From positions 124,001-188,000 of the forward strand of contig CALGKA010000012.1 of NCBI GenBank assembly GCA_937927895.1: a DNA stretch of 64,000 bases, read 5' to 3'. Under the pieces are notes generated by a model that had not been told where the DNA came from, searched no databases, and saw only the letters and a program-made list of their open reading frames with translations. Source of the stretch: an uncultured Granulosicoccaceae bacterium. GTDB taxonomy: Bacteria > Pseudomonadota > Gammaproteobacteria > Granulosicoccales > Granulosicoccaceae. Shown here in pieces: positions 35,294 through 44,759 of this stretch (its first letter is position 1; every line of letters starts with the position of its first letter). The translations under genes were made by a program, and so were the position numbers.

Positions 35294-35719
35294 TTAACCA
35301 CTGACTAATGGCAGGCCTGCCTTCTCCCATCCAACCGCCCCGCCTTGCAGTGTATGAACAGAGTTAAATCCATTCTTTCGCAGCTTGCCCGCCGCACTCC
35401 CGGCACGGGCGCCACTGGCGCAATAGACAATGACCGGTGTGTCCTTTAGCTTATCCAGCTCCACCATGCGTTTTGGCAAGTTGCTCATAGGGATATGCAC
35501 AGTATCTTTGATATGACCAATTTTGTACTCAGAGTCTTCACGAACATCAACAAACACTGCCGACTCATCGTTCTGTAATCGGGTAGCCTCCATCGCGCTG
35601 AGTATTTTCACACCCGAGAACGCTCTTTGGTATTCAAAGAAAGCCAACATGCCGATCACCACAGCGATCGCTAAAAATAAGATGGGGTGATTTCCGACAA
35701 ATTCAACTAGACGAGCCAT
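35294..35719 (-). CDS. Membrane-anchored rhodanese-domain protein (YibN-like)
   Basis: A 141-aa protein from the ATG at 35719, chosen because MARLVEFVGNHPILFLAIAVVIG gives an N-terminal membrane helix as in YibN. An upstream frame to 35803 adds 28 unlikely residues. The rhodanese domain (about 40-138) has the DVREDSEYKIGHI motif and the catalytic loop C100-ASGARAG. It is 33 bp upstream of grxC. The conserved yibN-grxC-secB-gpsA order supports the name. It probably handles sulfane sulfur or membrane-protein redox chemistry. The actual substrate is unknown. Confidence 0.88.
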   Translation of the reverse strand: MARLVEFVGNHPILFLAIAVVIGMLAFFEYQRAFSGVKILSAMEATRLQNDESAVFVDVREDSEYKIGHIKDTVHIPMSNLPKRMVELDKLKDTPVIVYCASGARAGSAAGKLRKNGFNSVHTLQGGAVGWEKAGLPLVSG

Positions 35720-36008
35720 AGGATTTGAACTGTAAATTTTAGAGAAGCCCGAAGAGCAGGCTAAGAATCTGAATGCTCGGTTACGAGGCATCCGCGTTGG
35801 CAATATTTTAACCGATATTCAGCCGCATGGGCGACCTTACTGGCGCACCTTTCCCATCTGGCAGCCGACACTTTGCGATATTATCACTACACTTATATGT
35901 CACTGGCGTCATTATCTCCAGGCAGCTGCCAAATAACCGTAGTGAATCCAGCAGCTGAGAGCAACTCAGACGCGATTGACTCAATAAAAATCAAAAAGGC
36001 TTGAAGCC

Positions 36009-37178
36009 GTGAGCGGCGATTCCATACTTTATACAATCTTTCTAATTTTCACCGGCGCCACTGTACTAGCGACTATCGCCCTGTACGCCAGGCAATCGTT
36101 GTTAATTGCTTACATCGCCCTCGGCCTACTGGCCGGCCCCCATGTCACAGGCTTGGTGCCGGATCCAGCATTGGTGGCAGATATCGCCAACGTCGGCATC
36201 ATTTTTTTACTGTTTCTGCTTGGCCTGAACCTGGAACCTGCTGACTTACAAAAACTGCTGCGAGAGGCTACCGTCGTTACCTTACTCAGCTGTTCAACAT
36301 TTGCCATTTTGGGGTTCGCCATCGCCAAGGCATTCGGCTTTTCTACGCTCGACAGCACAGTGATTGGCACCACAATGATGTTCTCGTCGACCATTGTGGG
36401 ACTAAAGCTATTACCCACTAGCGCACTGCATCATCAACGCATGGGTGAGATTATTGTCAGCATACTGTTACTGCAAGATATTATCGCGATAATCGCACTG
36501 CTGCTTCTTGATGGAATGGGTAACGATGGCTCAGCAACGATTGAAGTCCTTGGCATGTTGATCTTGCTACCCACCATTGCAGGAGCCGCATATTTCGTTT
36601 CTAAATACGTGCTGACAAAATTATTTTTACGCTTTGATCAGATAACCGAATATATATTCTTAGCGACAGTCGGCTGGTGCCTAGGAATTGCCGAACTTGC
36701 ACACGCGGTTGGCTTGTCACATGAAATTGGTGCTTTTATCGCAGGCGTTACATTAGCGGCCAACCCAATTGCCCGCTATATCGCTGAAAGCCTGAAACCA
36801 TTGCGTGACTTTTTCCTTATAATGTTTTTCTTCGGCTTAGGAGCAGGCTTTGATCTAAGCGCTGTATCTGCTGTGATCCTACCTGCCACCGCACTGGCTT
36901 TAGTGGCCGTGCTCATTAAGCCACTCATTTTCAAATTATTGTTGCAAAGGGAACAGGAAAAAGCACGGATGTCAGGAGAGATAGGCGTACGACTTGGGCA
37001 GATTAGCGAGTTCTCGCTTATGGTAGCGGTAGTGGCCGTAAGCGCCGGGGTAATTTCCGATCATGCCTCCATGACAATACAAACCGCTACCCTCATCACT
37101 TTTATAATTTCATCCTATTGGATAGTGATGCGTTACCCAACGCCAATCGCTGTCGATGAAAAGCTACGTCGCGACTAA
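36009..37178 (+). CDS. CPA2-family cation:proton antiporter (KefB/GerN type)
   Basis: A 389-aa integral membrane protein with about 12 hydrophobic helices across its length. It starts at a GTG with AAAGG about 12 nt upstream. The family signatures are YIALGLLAGPHVTG, ANVGIIFLLFLLGLNLEP and the ion-site helix LSHEIGAFIAGVTLA. There is no C-terminal TrkA-N/RCK domain, unlike KefB/KefC, so it is the short antiporter form. It likely exchanges Na+ or K+ for protons. The ion is not deducible here. Confidence 0.88.
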   Translation: MSGDSILYTIFLIFTGATVLATIALYARQSLLIAYIALGLLAGPHVTGLVPDPALVADIANVGIIFLLFLLGLNLEPADLQKLLREATVVTLLSCSTFAILGFAIAKAFGFSTLDSTVIGTTMMFSSTIVGLKLLPTSALHHQRMGEIIVSILLLQDIIAIIALLLLDGMGNDGSATIEVLGMLILLPTIAGAAYFVSKYVLTKLFLRFDQITEYIFLATVGWCLGIAELAHAVGLSHEIGAFIAGVTLAANPIARYIAESLKPLRDFFLIMFFFGLGAGFDLSAVSAVILPATALALVAVLIKPLIFKLLLQREQEKARMSGEIGVRLGQISEFSLMVAVVAVSAGVISDHASMTIQTATLITFIISSYWIVMRYPTPIAVDEKLRRD

Positions 37179-37240
37179 CTGATTGCGGTGCCCTACATTG
37201 CTACTCTCTGTTTACAGCATTACCTTCGCTCTGAAACGCA

Positions 37241-37266
37241 AAACGGGTGACTAACGCCACCCGTTT
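37241..37266. terminator. Bidirectional terminator between antiporter and cytochrome genes
   Basis: A perfect 9-bp stem AAACGGGTG/CACCCGTTT with an 8-nt loop, placed between convergent genes. The minus-strand tail is TTTTGCG and the plus-strand tail is TTTACTTTAAT, so it serves both directions with modest U tracts. Confidence 0.75.
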
Positions 37267-37305
37267 ACTTTAATCCGCTTGAAGCAACAACTGCTTCGGT
37301 GCTAT

Positions 37306-38031
37306 CTATTTTGCAGCACCGGCCACCACCTTGCCATCAGTCGCTTTAGCAATCATCAGATGAATAGCTTCAGTGATCTCTTTATCACTAAGGTTAGATT
37401 CTGCCCTTGCTGGCATTTTACCTTTACCGTTAATAACACTCATAGTCAGTGCCTCTATTCCCTTATCAGCCAATGCAGTCCAGGCTTGTGCATCATCAGG
37501 CTTTGCGGCCCCGTTTAAACTAACGTTATGACAACCAGCACAGTTGGTAGCAACAGTCGCTTTTACTTTTAGTGATGCAGTGTTAGCAGAGACAGCCGCC
37601 GCGCTTGTAGCTGTCACAGCCTGAGCCGTTTGTGTTTCAGTTGTCTTTGATTCAACAACTTGTGTCTCTACCACTTTTTCAGTTGCAGGCTTTTCAGTTT
37701 TCTCTGCAACGGGTTCTTCAGTTACAGGCTCTTCAGTTTTTTCAGCTTTAGTCTCTTCAGCACTCACCTCTTCAGCTACCTCAACAGTCGCGGGCGCGAC
37801 CTCTTTAGCAGGTTCAGGTGCACGTGCGGCAGTCAATGCAGCGTCCCCACCCACTACTCTCGAGCGACCTATAGGCTGAATAGACTTTTGCTGCGCTGCT
37901 AGTGCCAACGGATCTTCGGCAGCAGCTGGAGATAGCGTGTTGGCGATATACATTATGAACAGCGTAAACAGCACTAACGCGCCCAATACAAACGCAAATG
38001 ACTTATAAAAATTGGAGTCGCTATGACTCAT
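37306..38031 (-). CDS. Membrane-anchored cytochrome c5-like protein
   Basis: A 241-aa protein with an N-terminal membrane helix (about 11-31), a periplasmic linker of about 110 residues rich in Glu, Lys, Thr and Pro (73-145), and a C-terminal monohaem cytochrome domain. The haem site is C164-AGC-H168 and the probable distal ligand is Met in GKGKMPAR (about 206). It matches the cytochrome c5 (CycB) family of diffusible electron carriers to terminal oxidases. The long acidic linker could let the haem domain reach partners. The preceding small gene is a paralogue of its N-terminus. Confidence 0.88.
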   Translation of the reverse strand: MSHSDSNFYKSFAFVLGALVLFTLFIMYIANTLSPAAAEDPLALAAQQKSIQPIGRSRVVGGDAALTAARAPEPAKEVAPATVEVAEEVSAEETKAEKTEEPVTEEPVAEKTEKPATEKVVETQVVESKTTETQTAQAVTATSAAAVSANTASLKVKATVATNCAGCHNVSLNGAAKPDDAQAWTALADKGIEALTMSVINGKGKMPARAESNLSDKEITEAIHLMIAKATDGKVVAGAAK

Positions 38032-38119
38032 TTAGTCTCTCCAGCTAAAGGTAATAAAAACTGACTCGCGGTGCCAACAAATAGCATTGCCTGAGATGGC
38101 CGATCTGGCTATCTGCTCT

Positions 38120-38314
38120 TTATTCAGCGATTCGCGACTTGCCTATTGGCATCAAGCGGTCTTTCAACTGCGCCTGAACCATTGGATCTTGCTCTGGCTG
38201 AAAGTCTGGTGAAAACTTATTCGCTAACACTGCAATTGAAAATGTGAAAAATATTAATCCGGCTATTACACCGATAAATACTTTATAAAAATCTTTATCT
38301 TGATGAGCGCTCAA
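38120..38314 (-). CDS. Small membrane protein, haemless paralogue of the cytochrome c5 N-terminus
   Basis: A 64-aa protein from a TTG at 38314, chosen because GGGAGG lies about 6 nt upstream. It also lets MSAHQDKDFYK line up with MSHSDSNFYK of the downstream cytochrome. The rest also matches: one membrane helix, then FSPD...DPMVQAQLKDRLMPIGKSR against LSPA...DPLALAAQQKSIQPIGRSR. It has no haem motif and ends where the linker would begin. It sits 88 bp upstream of the cytochrome on the same strand, so it may be an assembly partner rather than a remnant. Confidence 0.7.
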   Translation of the reverse strand: MSAHQDKDFYKVFIGVIAGLIFFTFSIAVLANKFSPDFQPEQDPMVQAQLKDRLMPIGKSRIAE

Positions 38315-38485
38315 TGGAGCCTCCCGTTCTGAATTCAATAATTTTAGGTTTGTACCGCAGCCAAGGCTGCTACCAAGCCCTTCGTTGACTCGCTAGTCTA
38401 GCAAACACGGTCTATTAATACAGCAAGATCTAGACAAACGAGGAGCGGCCCAATTACCGCCTTCTTTGCCGGTCTGTCACAGGGC

Positions 38486-39226
38486 CTAATTCACACTGCC
38501 AAACACACGACGCAGCAAGTCGGTAGTTCTTTTTACCGGGTCTTGTCGTATGGCTTGCTCTTCGAGGGCAATATAATGCCAGACACCTTCCATGCCCTTA
38601 TTCAGTACATGAGTGGTCAAATCCGCTTCTACCGGTGGCGCAAACGGAATCTGACGATAGCTCGCCAATAGCTGCCGGAAACCGCGCACCGCCCCCACCT
38701 GCGATAGGCTGTTATCAATAATAGGCCGCATAGAATCACTCAACTGAGTGCCCATGGTTCTCCTGAAGAACTGAGTGGCGGAATCGTCAGATCCCTGCAA
38801 AATACCGCGAGCGTCGTCGAGTGTCATCTGCTGGATCGCACCCAGAAAAAGTCTGCGTGCATTCGGCACTGCCTGCTCTGCCGCTTCATTTAGGCGATTT
38901 TCCAGTGAATCAAAACTGGATGCCAAGCCTACCTTAGCGGCGACTTTGCGCGCGTTTATAAGAGCTGTAGGCAGTGGAATACGAACCACCGGATCGGCAT
39001 TAAAGCCATCTGTCTGGCCAAGCTGGCTAACGACTTCTTGAGTGCCAATAGAAAGAGCCTGCTTTAAGCCACTTGAAATGTCAGCCAGGCTTAGCGCCGA
39101 AGTTGATTGCCCCATCGCTTGGCCTGCCAGCGCATCTAAGCCTTCAAGCAATTCAGAATTATTGGCACACCCGCCAAGGAATACCACACATACAAGCAAT
39201 GATTGCCTTATTACTCTTAAACACAT
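38486..39226 (-). CDS. DUF4197-family lipoprotein
   Basis: A 246-aa protein from the ATG at 39226, preceded by AGAGGTG. The lipoprotein signal peptide ends in FLGGC. The mature part starts NNSELLEGLDALAGQ and contains the DUF4197 pattern: GLKQALSIGTQEVVSQLGQTDGFNADP, VRIPLPTAL, LFLGAIQQMTLDDARGILQGSDDSATQFF and the C-terminal KGMEGVWHYIALEEQAIRQDP. The family is widespread in marine bacteria but its function is unknown. It stands alone on the minus strand. Confidence 0.88.
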   Translation of the reverse strand: MCLRVIRQSLLVCVVFLGGCANNSELLEGLDALAGQAMGQSTSALSLADISSGLKQALSIGTQEVVSQLGQTDGFNADPVVRIPLPTALINARKVAAKVGLASSFDSLENRLNEAAEQAVPNARRLFLGAIQQMTLDDARGILQGSDDSATQFFRRTMGTQLSDSMRPIIDNSLSQVGAVRGFRQLLASYRQIPFAPPVEADLTTHVLNKGMEGVWHYIALEEQAIRQDPVKRTTDLLRRVFGSVN

Positions 39227-39672
39227 TTGATTCACCTCTGTTGCACTTGGACATTCAATTTGCTGGCCGACATTTAGGCCATTGGACCGCAATGTACGGC
39301 AAATTAACAATACATAGGGTGAAAATCGGTAAATCAAACAAAGTTGGCACACTCTATACCGCGTCATTACCTAGAAAAAAAGTAATAACAAATAACATCC
39401 TAATTACAGGATTACATCTTGCAACGCTGTCTCCCACAGTCACTTGCGCACCGAAGGTCGTCTTAGCTGCCGACTAACCATCTCAACCGCGAAACCGGTC
39501 ACTTAGGTATTGAGAACCAGCACACAATCGACCATATCTATAGGTCATAGTTTGGATCAGATGTTGCTGTTTACCGTAGTTGAGTCGTTCGTATTGTGTA
39601 GCGACTATCTTTTATTGAGGACAGAGTCATCATTATTCAGTCAGAACATTCTTCAGTACTCGGAGTTCGACG
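39227..39672. other. 446-bp divergent intergenic region upstream of the HlyD/M50 operon
   Basis: Separates the DUF4197 gene from the HlyD/M50 genes and should hold promoters for both. A small stem ATCCT/AGGAT lies near 39397-39412. No sound -35/-10 pair, tRNA or small ORF is convincing. GGAG at about 39662-39665 precedes the next start. Confidence 0.4.
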
Positions 39673-41565
39673 ATGAACGCTGCAGCAGAACAAGTCTCGC
39701 CTGAATTAAGTGATGATTTGCAACAATCTACTGTCGGCGAGATCAACGCCGATCACACGCTAGATTCAAGCAATGACGAAAAAGCCGTTCAAAGTGTTAG
39801 AGCAGAAGGCCTAAACAGCGAACTCGCTAACAAGTGGCTAATGTGGCAGTGCAAGATGATCGCAGACGTGATCACCGGCGTTGTTTACGATCCCAACGGC
39901 AACATGCTAGCCATGCGACCTTCCAACGGTGCTGGCTCTGAAAAACTAGCGATCGCCGGCCAACAGGCGTTTGAAAACAACAAACCTGTTATTACCACCG
40001 AAGTCACCTTCGGTAATTCGAACGGACGTCTTGGCGATATTATTGCCACCCCGGTTAAAGATGGTGAAAAAACACTAGGTTACGTTGCGTTACTAATGAC
40101 TCCAAGACCGCAGTCGCGCCAAAACGTTGTATTACAACTGCTTCAGTGGGGCGGTTTTTGGTTGGAATCATTGAGCCAAATTTCCGACGGTGTACAAATC
40201 GAAGCCGGTGCATTTACGCAATCGCTAACCGCTGAAGTTCTTAAGCATTCAAACTCTCACAAAGCTTGCATGGAAGTCGCCGCTCGTCTGAGTGATCGAC
40301 TGAATTGTGATCGAGTCACTATAGGCTTAAAGCATGGCGTCATCGTGCGCGCTGAATGCATCTCACACCTCGCAGACTTTGACCCCCGGACTCAATTGGT
40401 ACGAAGAATTGAAGCTGCTATGGAAGAGTGCCTTGATCAAGATAGCGCGATCTGCCTGCCCAAACTAGCAGGCCACGAGCAATCAATAGATCAAGCACAT
40501 AAAGATCTGCAAACACATCATAGTGAACATTCCAGTATTGCCACGTTCCCTCTGCTAGGGCGCGAAGAGTACGGCGCCATAACACTTGAACGACCCGCTG
40601 CTAGTCCTTTTGACAGTGACACCATTCAATGGTGCGAGTCAGTACTAGCCGCCATCGCACCTATTATTGAGCTAAAACGATTCGATGAACGCTCAATATT
40701 TAGCAAAGCAAAAGACTCATTGCGTGCTTCAGTTGCAAGCTTACTTGGCCCCAAGCATCTTAAATGGAAAATGGCTGGAGTTGCAGCGGCTGCCACTGTA
40801 TTGCTTGCCAGTATCTTCAATGGCAATCACATTGTTTCAGCACCCGCCTACGTTGAAGGTGCAAAGGCGCAAGTTATTGCAGCGCCTATCGCAGGTTTTG
40901 TAAAAACCTCAGAAGTTCGCGCTGGTGATACGATCAAGAAAGATCAAGTATTGGCAACCCTCGATGATCGCCCTCTACAACTCGAACTTCGAAAATGGCA
41001 GGGTGAAGAAAATAAAATCAAAAAAGCCTATCAAGAAGCAATGGCTAAAAAGGCCCGTACAGAGCTTAGTATCTTACGCGCTAAGTCAGAACAGATTGAA
41101 GCAGAACACGCACTGGTTCTTGAGCGCATCGAACGCACAGAGCTAAAAGCACCTTACGATGGTTATGTTACAAGCGGTGACCTGAGCCAATCCCTTGGTG
41201 CACCAGTTGATATTGGCGATGTGCTTTTTGAAGTAGCACCAATTGAAGAATACAAAGTAATCGTTAAGGTCAACGAACGCGATATGGCAGGCGTTGATGA
41301 AAATAAAATCGGCAAGGTAGTAATGGCTGCAATGCCTGGTGATCCGATCCCGTTCACTGTCAATCAAGTCGTACCAATGGCAATCTCAGGTGACGGCAAT
41401 AGTTACTTCCGTGTTGAAGCGCAGTTTGATAACGCCACACCAGACCTACGACCAGGCATGGAAGGCGTTGCCAGAATCGAAATGGGTGAAAGAAAGCTTA
41501 TTTGGATTTGGACTCACAAGCTTGTTGATCGAGTCAGATTATGGCTATGGTCTGTTGGTTGGTAA
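39673..41565 (+). CDS. GAF-domain HlyD-type membrane fusion protein
   Basis: A 630-aa protein, ATG with GGAG about 8 nt upstream. The cytoplasmic N-terminal half includes two GAF-like regions (about 50-145 and 195-335, e.g. LSDRLNCDRVTIGL and TFPLLGREEYGAITL). One membrane helix follows (about 366-384). The periplasmic half has a biotinyl-lipoyl domain (VIAAPIAGFVKTSEVRAGDTIKKDQVLATLDD, about 401-432), a short coiled coil, the second lipoyl half (LKAPYDGYVTSGDL) and a beta-barrel region. A sensor fused to an HlyD adaptor is unusual. It suggests export gated by a cytoplasmic ligand. It is first gene of a three-gene unit. Confidence 0.85.
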   Translation: MNAAAEQVSPELSDDLQQSTVGEINADHTLDSSNDEKAVQSVRAEGLNSELANKWLMWQCKMIADVITGVVYDPNGNMLAMRPSNGAGSEKLAIAGQQAFENNKPVITTEVTFGNSNGRLGDIIATPVKDGEKTLGYVALLMTPRPQSRQNVVLQLLQWGGFWLESLSQISDGVQIEAGAFTQSLTAEVLKHSNSHKACMEVAARLSDRLNCDRVTIGLKHGVIVRAECISHLADFDPRTQLVRRIEAAMEECLDQDSAICLPKLAGHEQSIDQAHKDLQTHHSEHSSIATFPLLGREEYGAITLERPAASPFDSDTIQWCESVLAAIAPIIELKRFDERSIFSKAKDSLRASVASLLGPKHLKWKMAGVAAAATVLLASIFNGNHIVSAPAYVEGAKAQVIAAPIAGFVKTSEVRAGDTIKKDQVLATLDDRPLQLELRKWQGEENKIKKAYQEAMAKKARTELSILRAKSEQIEAEHALVLERIERTELKAPYDGYVTSGDLSQSLGAPVDIGDVLFEVAPIEEYKVIVKVNERDMAGVDENKIGKVVMAAMPGDPIPFTVNQVVPMAISGDGNSYFRVEAQFDNATPDLRPGMEGVARIEMGERKLIWIWTHKLVDRVRLWLWSVGW

Positions 41566-41568
41566 GTT

Positions 41569-43773
41569 GTGAAATCTATTATACCAAATACACAAACAGA
41601 GCAAGCGGAAATAGATTTGCCAGCTGACGCTGAGCAGGATATTCCTGAACAGTGGAGCAGTGTTGCATCGCTTACACCACAGCTACACAAACATGTAACT
41701 GCGCACCCACATGAATTTAGAGGATCCCGCTGGTACATTTTAAGTGATGCCGCCCGTGGAAAGCATTTACGCTTTAACGATATTGCCTATGAGTTTATAG
41801 GCCGCCTCGATGGCGATCTAAGCGTTGAAGAAATCTATGCTCAGATTAGTAATAAGCTCGGAGAAGAAAGCCCCACCCGGCATGATCTTCTACAAATACT
41901 AATGCAAATGTTTAGCATCGGCGCGCTACGAACAGGCCTACCCGCTGATGTAGAACAGCTCTTTAAAAGAAGTCAGGCTGAAAAAAGCGTTGCTCGCACC
42001 AGGCGCTTATTAAACCCGCTAGCGATACGCTTTCCGCTTTACGATCCAGACAATTTTCTTAACAAAACCATCACTGCTGTACGCTCTGTAATATCTACTG
42101 GCGGCACTATAGTGTGGGCTATTGTTATTTGTCTGGCGGCGATGTTGCTTTTGGTCCACTTCCAAGAACTCACTGCAACGCTTAAGTCAGATGTGCTGGC
42201 TCCACGCAATATCATACTAACGATATTGTTATTTCCAGTAATGAAAATATTCCACGAATTTGCACACGCCTATGCAATTAAAACATGGGGCGGTGAAGTT
42301 CATGAAATGGGTATTACATTGCTAGTGTTAATGCCCGTACCTTATGTAGATGCTACTGCTGCCTGGGCATTTCGCGAAAAATACAAGCGCATACTAGTGA
42401 GTGCGGCCGGCATGATTGTGGAACTATTCCTCGCCGCAGTTGCACTCATTGTCTGGACATTAGTAGAGCCCGGAATAATAAAAGATGCGGCTCTTTCAGC
42501 ATTTCTAATTGGAAGTGTCTCGACCGTTCTATTCAATGCAAATCCACTGTTACGATTTGATGGCTACTACATACTGCAAGATCTAATAGAAATTCCAAAT
42601 CTTTACAGTCGTTCAGCAAAATACATTCTCTATCTTCTGAAACGCTACGTGCTTGGTTTAAACGATGCAGCATCACCTGCTACTGAACATTCAGAATGGC
42701 CATGGCTTGCAGGCTATGGAATTTCAGCATGGTTTTATCGTGTATTTATTACTTTTGTAATCGCCATGTTTTTAGCCGATAAGTACCCGGTATTGGGTAT
42801 TGCGTTGGCTTTTTGGTCATTGGCTCTTCTAATTGTGCTGCCACTGTATCGCGCAGTCCGTTATTTACTTATCGATAAATCTTTAAAAGGGAACCGCATG
42901 CAGCCTATCGGCAGAACTGCGGCACTCGCCGCATCCATCGCAGTCGTTGTTTCACTGATCCCTTTTTCTCTCTATACCAATGCTGAAGGCATTGTCTGGG
43001 TACCCGACCAAGCTCAAATATATGCTGAAGTCGATGGTTTTGTCGCTGACGTCAATACCAGCCCAGGTGAATTCGTAAAAGCCGGCAGCACTGTCATGAG
43101 CATGGTCAACCCTGATATAGATGCCCGAGAGGCCGTGCTACGCGCCAAGTATAAAGAACTTACTATTCGTCATAAGTCAGAGGAATTTTCAGAACCGGCG
43201 CAGGCTGTTCAAACTCGCGAAGGAATGAAAACAGTAGAGGCAGACTGGGACGAACTACAAACTGAAAAAAATTCACAAACACTGGCAAGTGGCGTTGACG
43301 GGACCTTTGTTTTACCGGGTGAGCAAAACATGGTTGGCCGCTACTTTACAAAAGGTGAAGCCATCGGCTACGTGGTGAACCCTAAAGATTTAATAGTACG
43401 GGTGGTTGTGCCGCAAACTTCAGTAGGGCTATTTTCGGAAAAAGTTAGAAACGTATCAGTACGTTTGGCGGAACAACCCGGTGTTGCAATCAGTGCAAAT
43501 ATAATCCGGCAAACACCTGCTGGAAGTTTTTCCCTCCCTAGCCGCGCCCTTGGTGCCGCCGGTGGAGGAGACATTGCTGTAGACAGCACAGATCAGAATG
43601 GCACAACGGCTGCGAATAAGGTCTTTCAGTTGGACTTATCTCTTCCTGAAGACAGTATCACCAGCGGCTTAGGAACACGCGCGTATGTACGCGTTAATCA
43701 TGGCCGTGAAGCACTGGCAAAACAGTGGCTACGCAGTGCCCAACAATTATTACTTAACAAACTTCCGTTTTGA
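41569..43773 (+). CDS. PqqD-like / M50 metalloprotease / lipoyl-HlyD fusion membrane protein
   Basis: A 734-aa protein from a GTG, 3 bp after the upstream stop. Residues about 45-125 resemble a PqqD-like winged helix (LRFNDIAYEFIGRLDGDLSVEEIY). Membrane helices carry the site-2-protease zinc motif HEFAH (229-233) and the second ligand motif NANPLLRFDGYY (322-333). After several more helices, the C-terminal periplasmic part (about 465-725) contains two biotinyl-lipoyl half motifs. It thus combines a possible peptide-binding domain, an intramembrane protease core and an export adaptor. The substrate is unknown. Close family members occur with HlyD genes, but I cannot name a characterised one. 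Confidence 0.85.
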   Translation: MKSIIPNTQTEQAEIDLPADAEQDIPEQWSSVASLTPQLHKHVTAHPHEFRGSRWYILSDAARGKHLRFNDIAYEFIGRLDGDLSVEEIYAQISNKLGEESPTRHDLLQILMQMFSIGALRTGLPADVEQLFKRSQAEKSVARTRRLLNPLAIRFPLYDPDNFLNKTITAVRSVISTGGTIVWAIVICLAAMLLLVHFQELTATLKSDVLAPRNIILTILLFPVMKIFHEFAHAYAIKTWGGEVHEMGITLLVLMPVPYVDATAAWAFREKYKRILVSAAGMIVELFLAAVALIVWTLVEPGIIKDAALSAFLIGSVSTVLFNANPLLRFDGYYILQDLIEIPNLYSRSAKYILYLLKRYVLGLNDAASPATEHSEWPWLAGYGISAWFYRVFITFVIAMFLADKYPVLGIALAFWSLALLIVLPLYRAVRYLLIDKSLKGNRMQPIGRTAALAASIAVVVSLIPFSLYTNAEGIVWVPDQAQIYAEVDGFVADVNTSPGEFVKAGSTVMSMVNPDIDAREAVLRAKYKELTIRHKSEEFSEPAQAVQTREGMKTVEADWDELQTEKNSQTLASGVDGTFVLPGEQNMVGRYFTKGEAIGYVVNPKDLIVRVVVPQTSVGLFSEKVRNVSVRLAEQPGVAISANIIRQTPAGSFSLPSRALGAAGGGDIAVDSTDQNGTTAANKVFQLDLSLPEDSITSGLGTRAYVRVNHGREALAKQWLRSAQQLLLNKLPF

Positions 43774-43799
43774 AGTTAACAACGCTTGGTACAACACAA

Positions 43800-44645
43800 A
43801 TGAATCTACTGAAAAATAGTTTGACTATCGCAGCTTGCGCACTGATACCTTTTTCAGCATTTGCTGAAGGAGATACAGCATCATTGTTGGCTGACCCTGA
43901 AACCACCTTGGATTGCCTGATCGAACCCAGTCAGTTGGTAGAGATTGGCAGCAGTGTCCCCGGACTTGTCGAGCAATTGCATTTCGAAAGAAATAATTTT
44001 GTTAACGAAGGCGAGATTGTGGCACAACTTGATTCACGTGTAGAGCTAGCCTCACTTGAGCTAGCCACCGCCCGTGCCGAGATTGACACCAGCTTAAACC
44101 TACGTCGTGAAAATGCAGCGTTCGGCATGCGCACACAAAAGCGCAACCAACAGCTATTCAACGAATCTACTATTTCAGCACAAGATATGGACAAGGTAAA
44201 AACCGAAACCTATATCGCGCAGCTACAGGCACGCCAGGAAGAAGATAACAAAAGAATCGCCGTTCTCGAAGCCGAGCGCGCTCGCCAAGCACTGGAAAGA
44301 AGAACTATTCGCAGCCCAATCAGTGGCGTTATTGTTGAACGCTACAAGGCAGTTGGCGAGTATATCGAAGCAGAGCCTGTATATCGCATCGCGAACCTTG
44401 ACCCTTTACATGTTGAGCTAATTCTGCCCGTTGAGCAGCTTGGCACTATTGATTTAGGCATGAAAGCAGAGATTTCACTCGATATTCCTTCGCAGGAAGG
44501 AGTCAAACATGTTGCCGTGGTAAAGAGTGTTGACCGCGTAGCTGATGCTGCAAGTGGCACTTTTGGTGTTCTTTTATCAATGCCAAACTCTGGCCTGAGA
44601 ATACCAAGCGGCGTACGTTGCAACTTAAGCATGCTAGAAGAATAA
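43800..44645 (+). CDS. Periplasmic adaptor (RND/HlyD-type membrane fusion protein)
   Basis: A 281-aa protein from the ATG at 43800, which gives a clean signal peptide (MNLLKNSLTIAACALIPFSAFA). An alternative TTG at 43770 overlaps the upstream stop codon as TTGA. A lipoyl half VPGLVEQLHFERNNFVNEGEIVAQLDSRVE is followed by a coiled-coil hairpin (about 80-155), then RRTIRSPISGVIVERYKAVGEYIEAEPVY and a beta barrel. It has no membrane helix, so it would be the periplasmic bridge between the PqqD-M50 protein and an outer-membrane channel (a TolC is not in the window). Confidence 0.87.
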   Translation: MNLLKNSLTIAACALIPFSAFAEGDTASLLADPETTLDCLIEPSQLVEIGSSVPGLVEQLHFERNNFVNEGEIVAQLDSRVELASLELATARAEIDTSLNLRRENAAFGMRTQKRNQQLFNESTISAQDMDKVKTETYIAQLQARQEEDNKRIAVLEAERARQALERRTIRSPISGVIVERYKAVGEYIEAEPVYRIANLDPLHVELILPVEQLGTIDLGMKAEISLDIPSQEGVKHVAVVKSVDRVADAASGTFGVLLSMPNSGLRIPSGVRCNLSMLEE

Positions 44646-44654
44646 CTGGTTAGC

Positions 44655-44676
44655 CGGCGGAGCTAGACCCCCGCCG
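44655..44676 (+). other. Hairpin after the adaptor gene
   Basis: A perfect 6-bp stem CGGCGG/CCGCCG around AGCTAGACCC, 10 bp past the adaptor stop. The following TTGCCATCT is not a proper T tract, so it is at best a partial terminator between the export genes and the c-di-GMP gene. Confidence 0.4.
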
Positions 44677-44759
44677 TTGCCATCTAAACCTTAATTGAAA
44701 AATAATGTTTCCAAGCTAAGCATAGAAACCAAATAGAAAACAATTGGGTTTAGATAAAT

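Noticed and set aside
37660-37902. Repetitive Phe/Ser-rich frame antisense to the cytochrome linker
   Set aside because: It is the shadow of the Glu/Lys/Thr/Pro-rich linker repeat on the coding strand.
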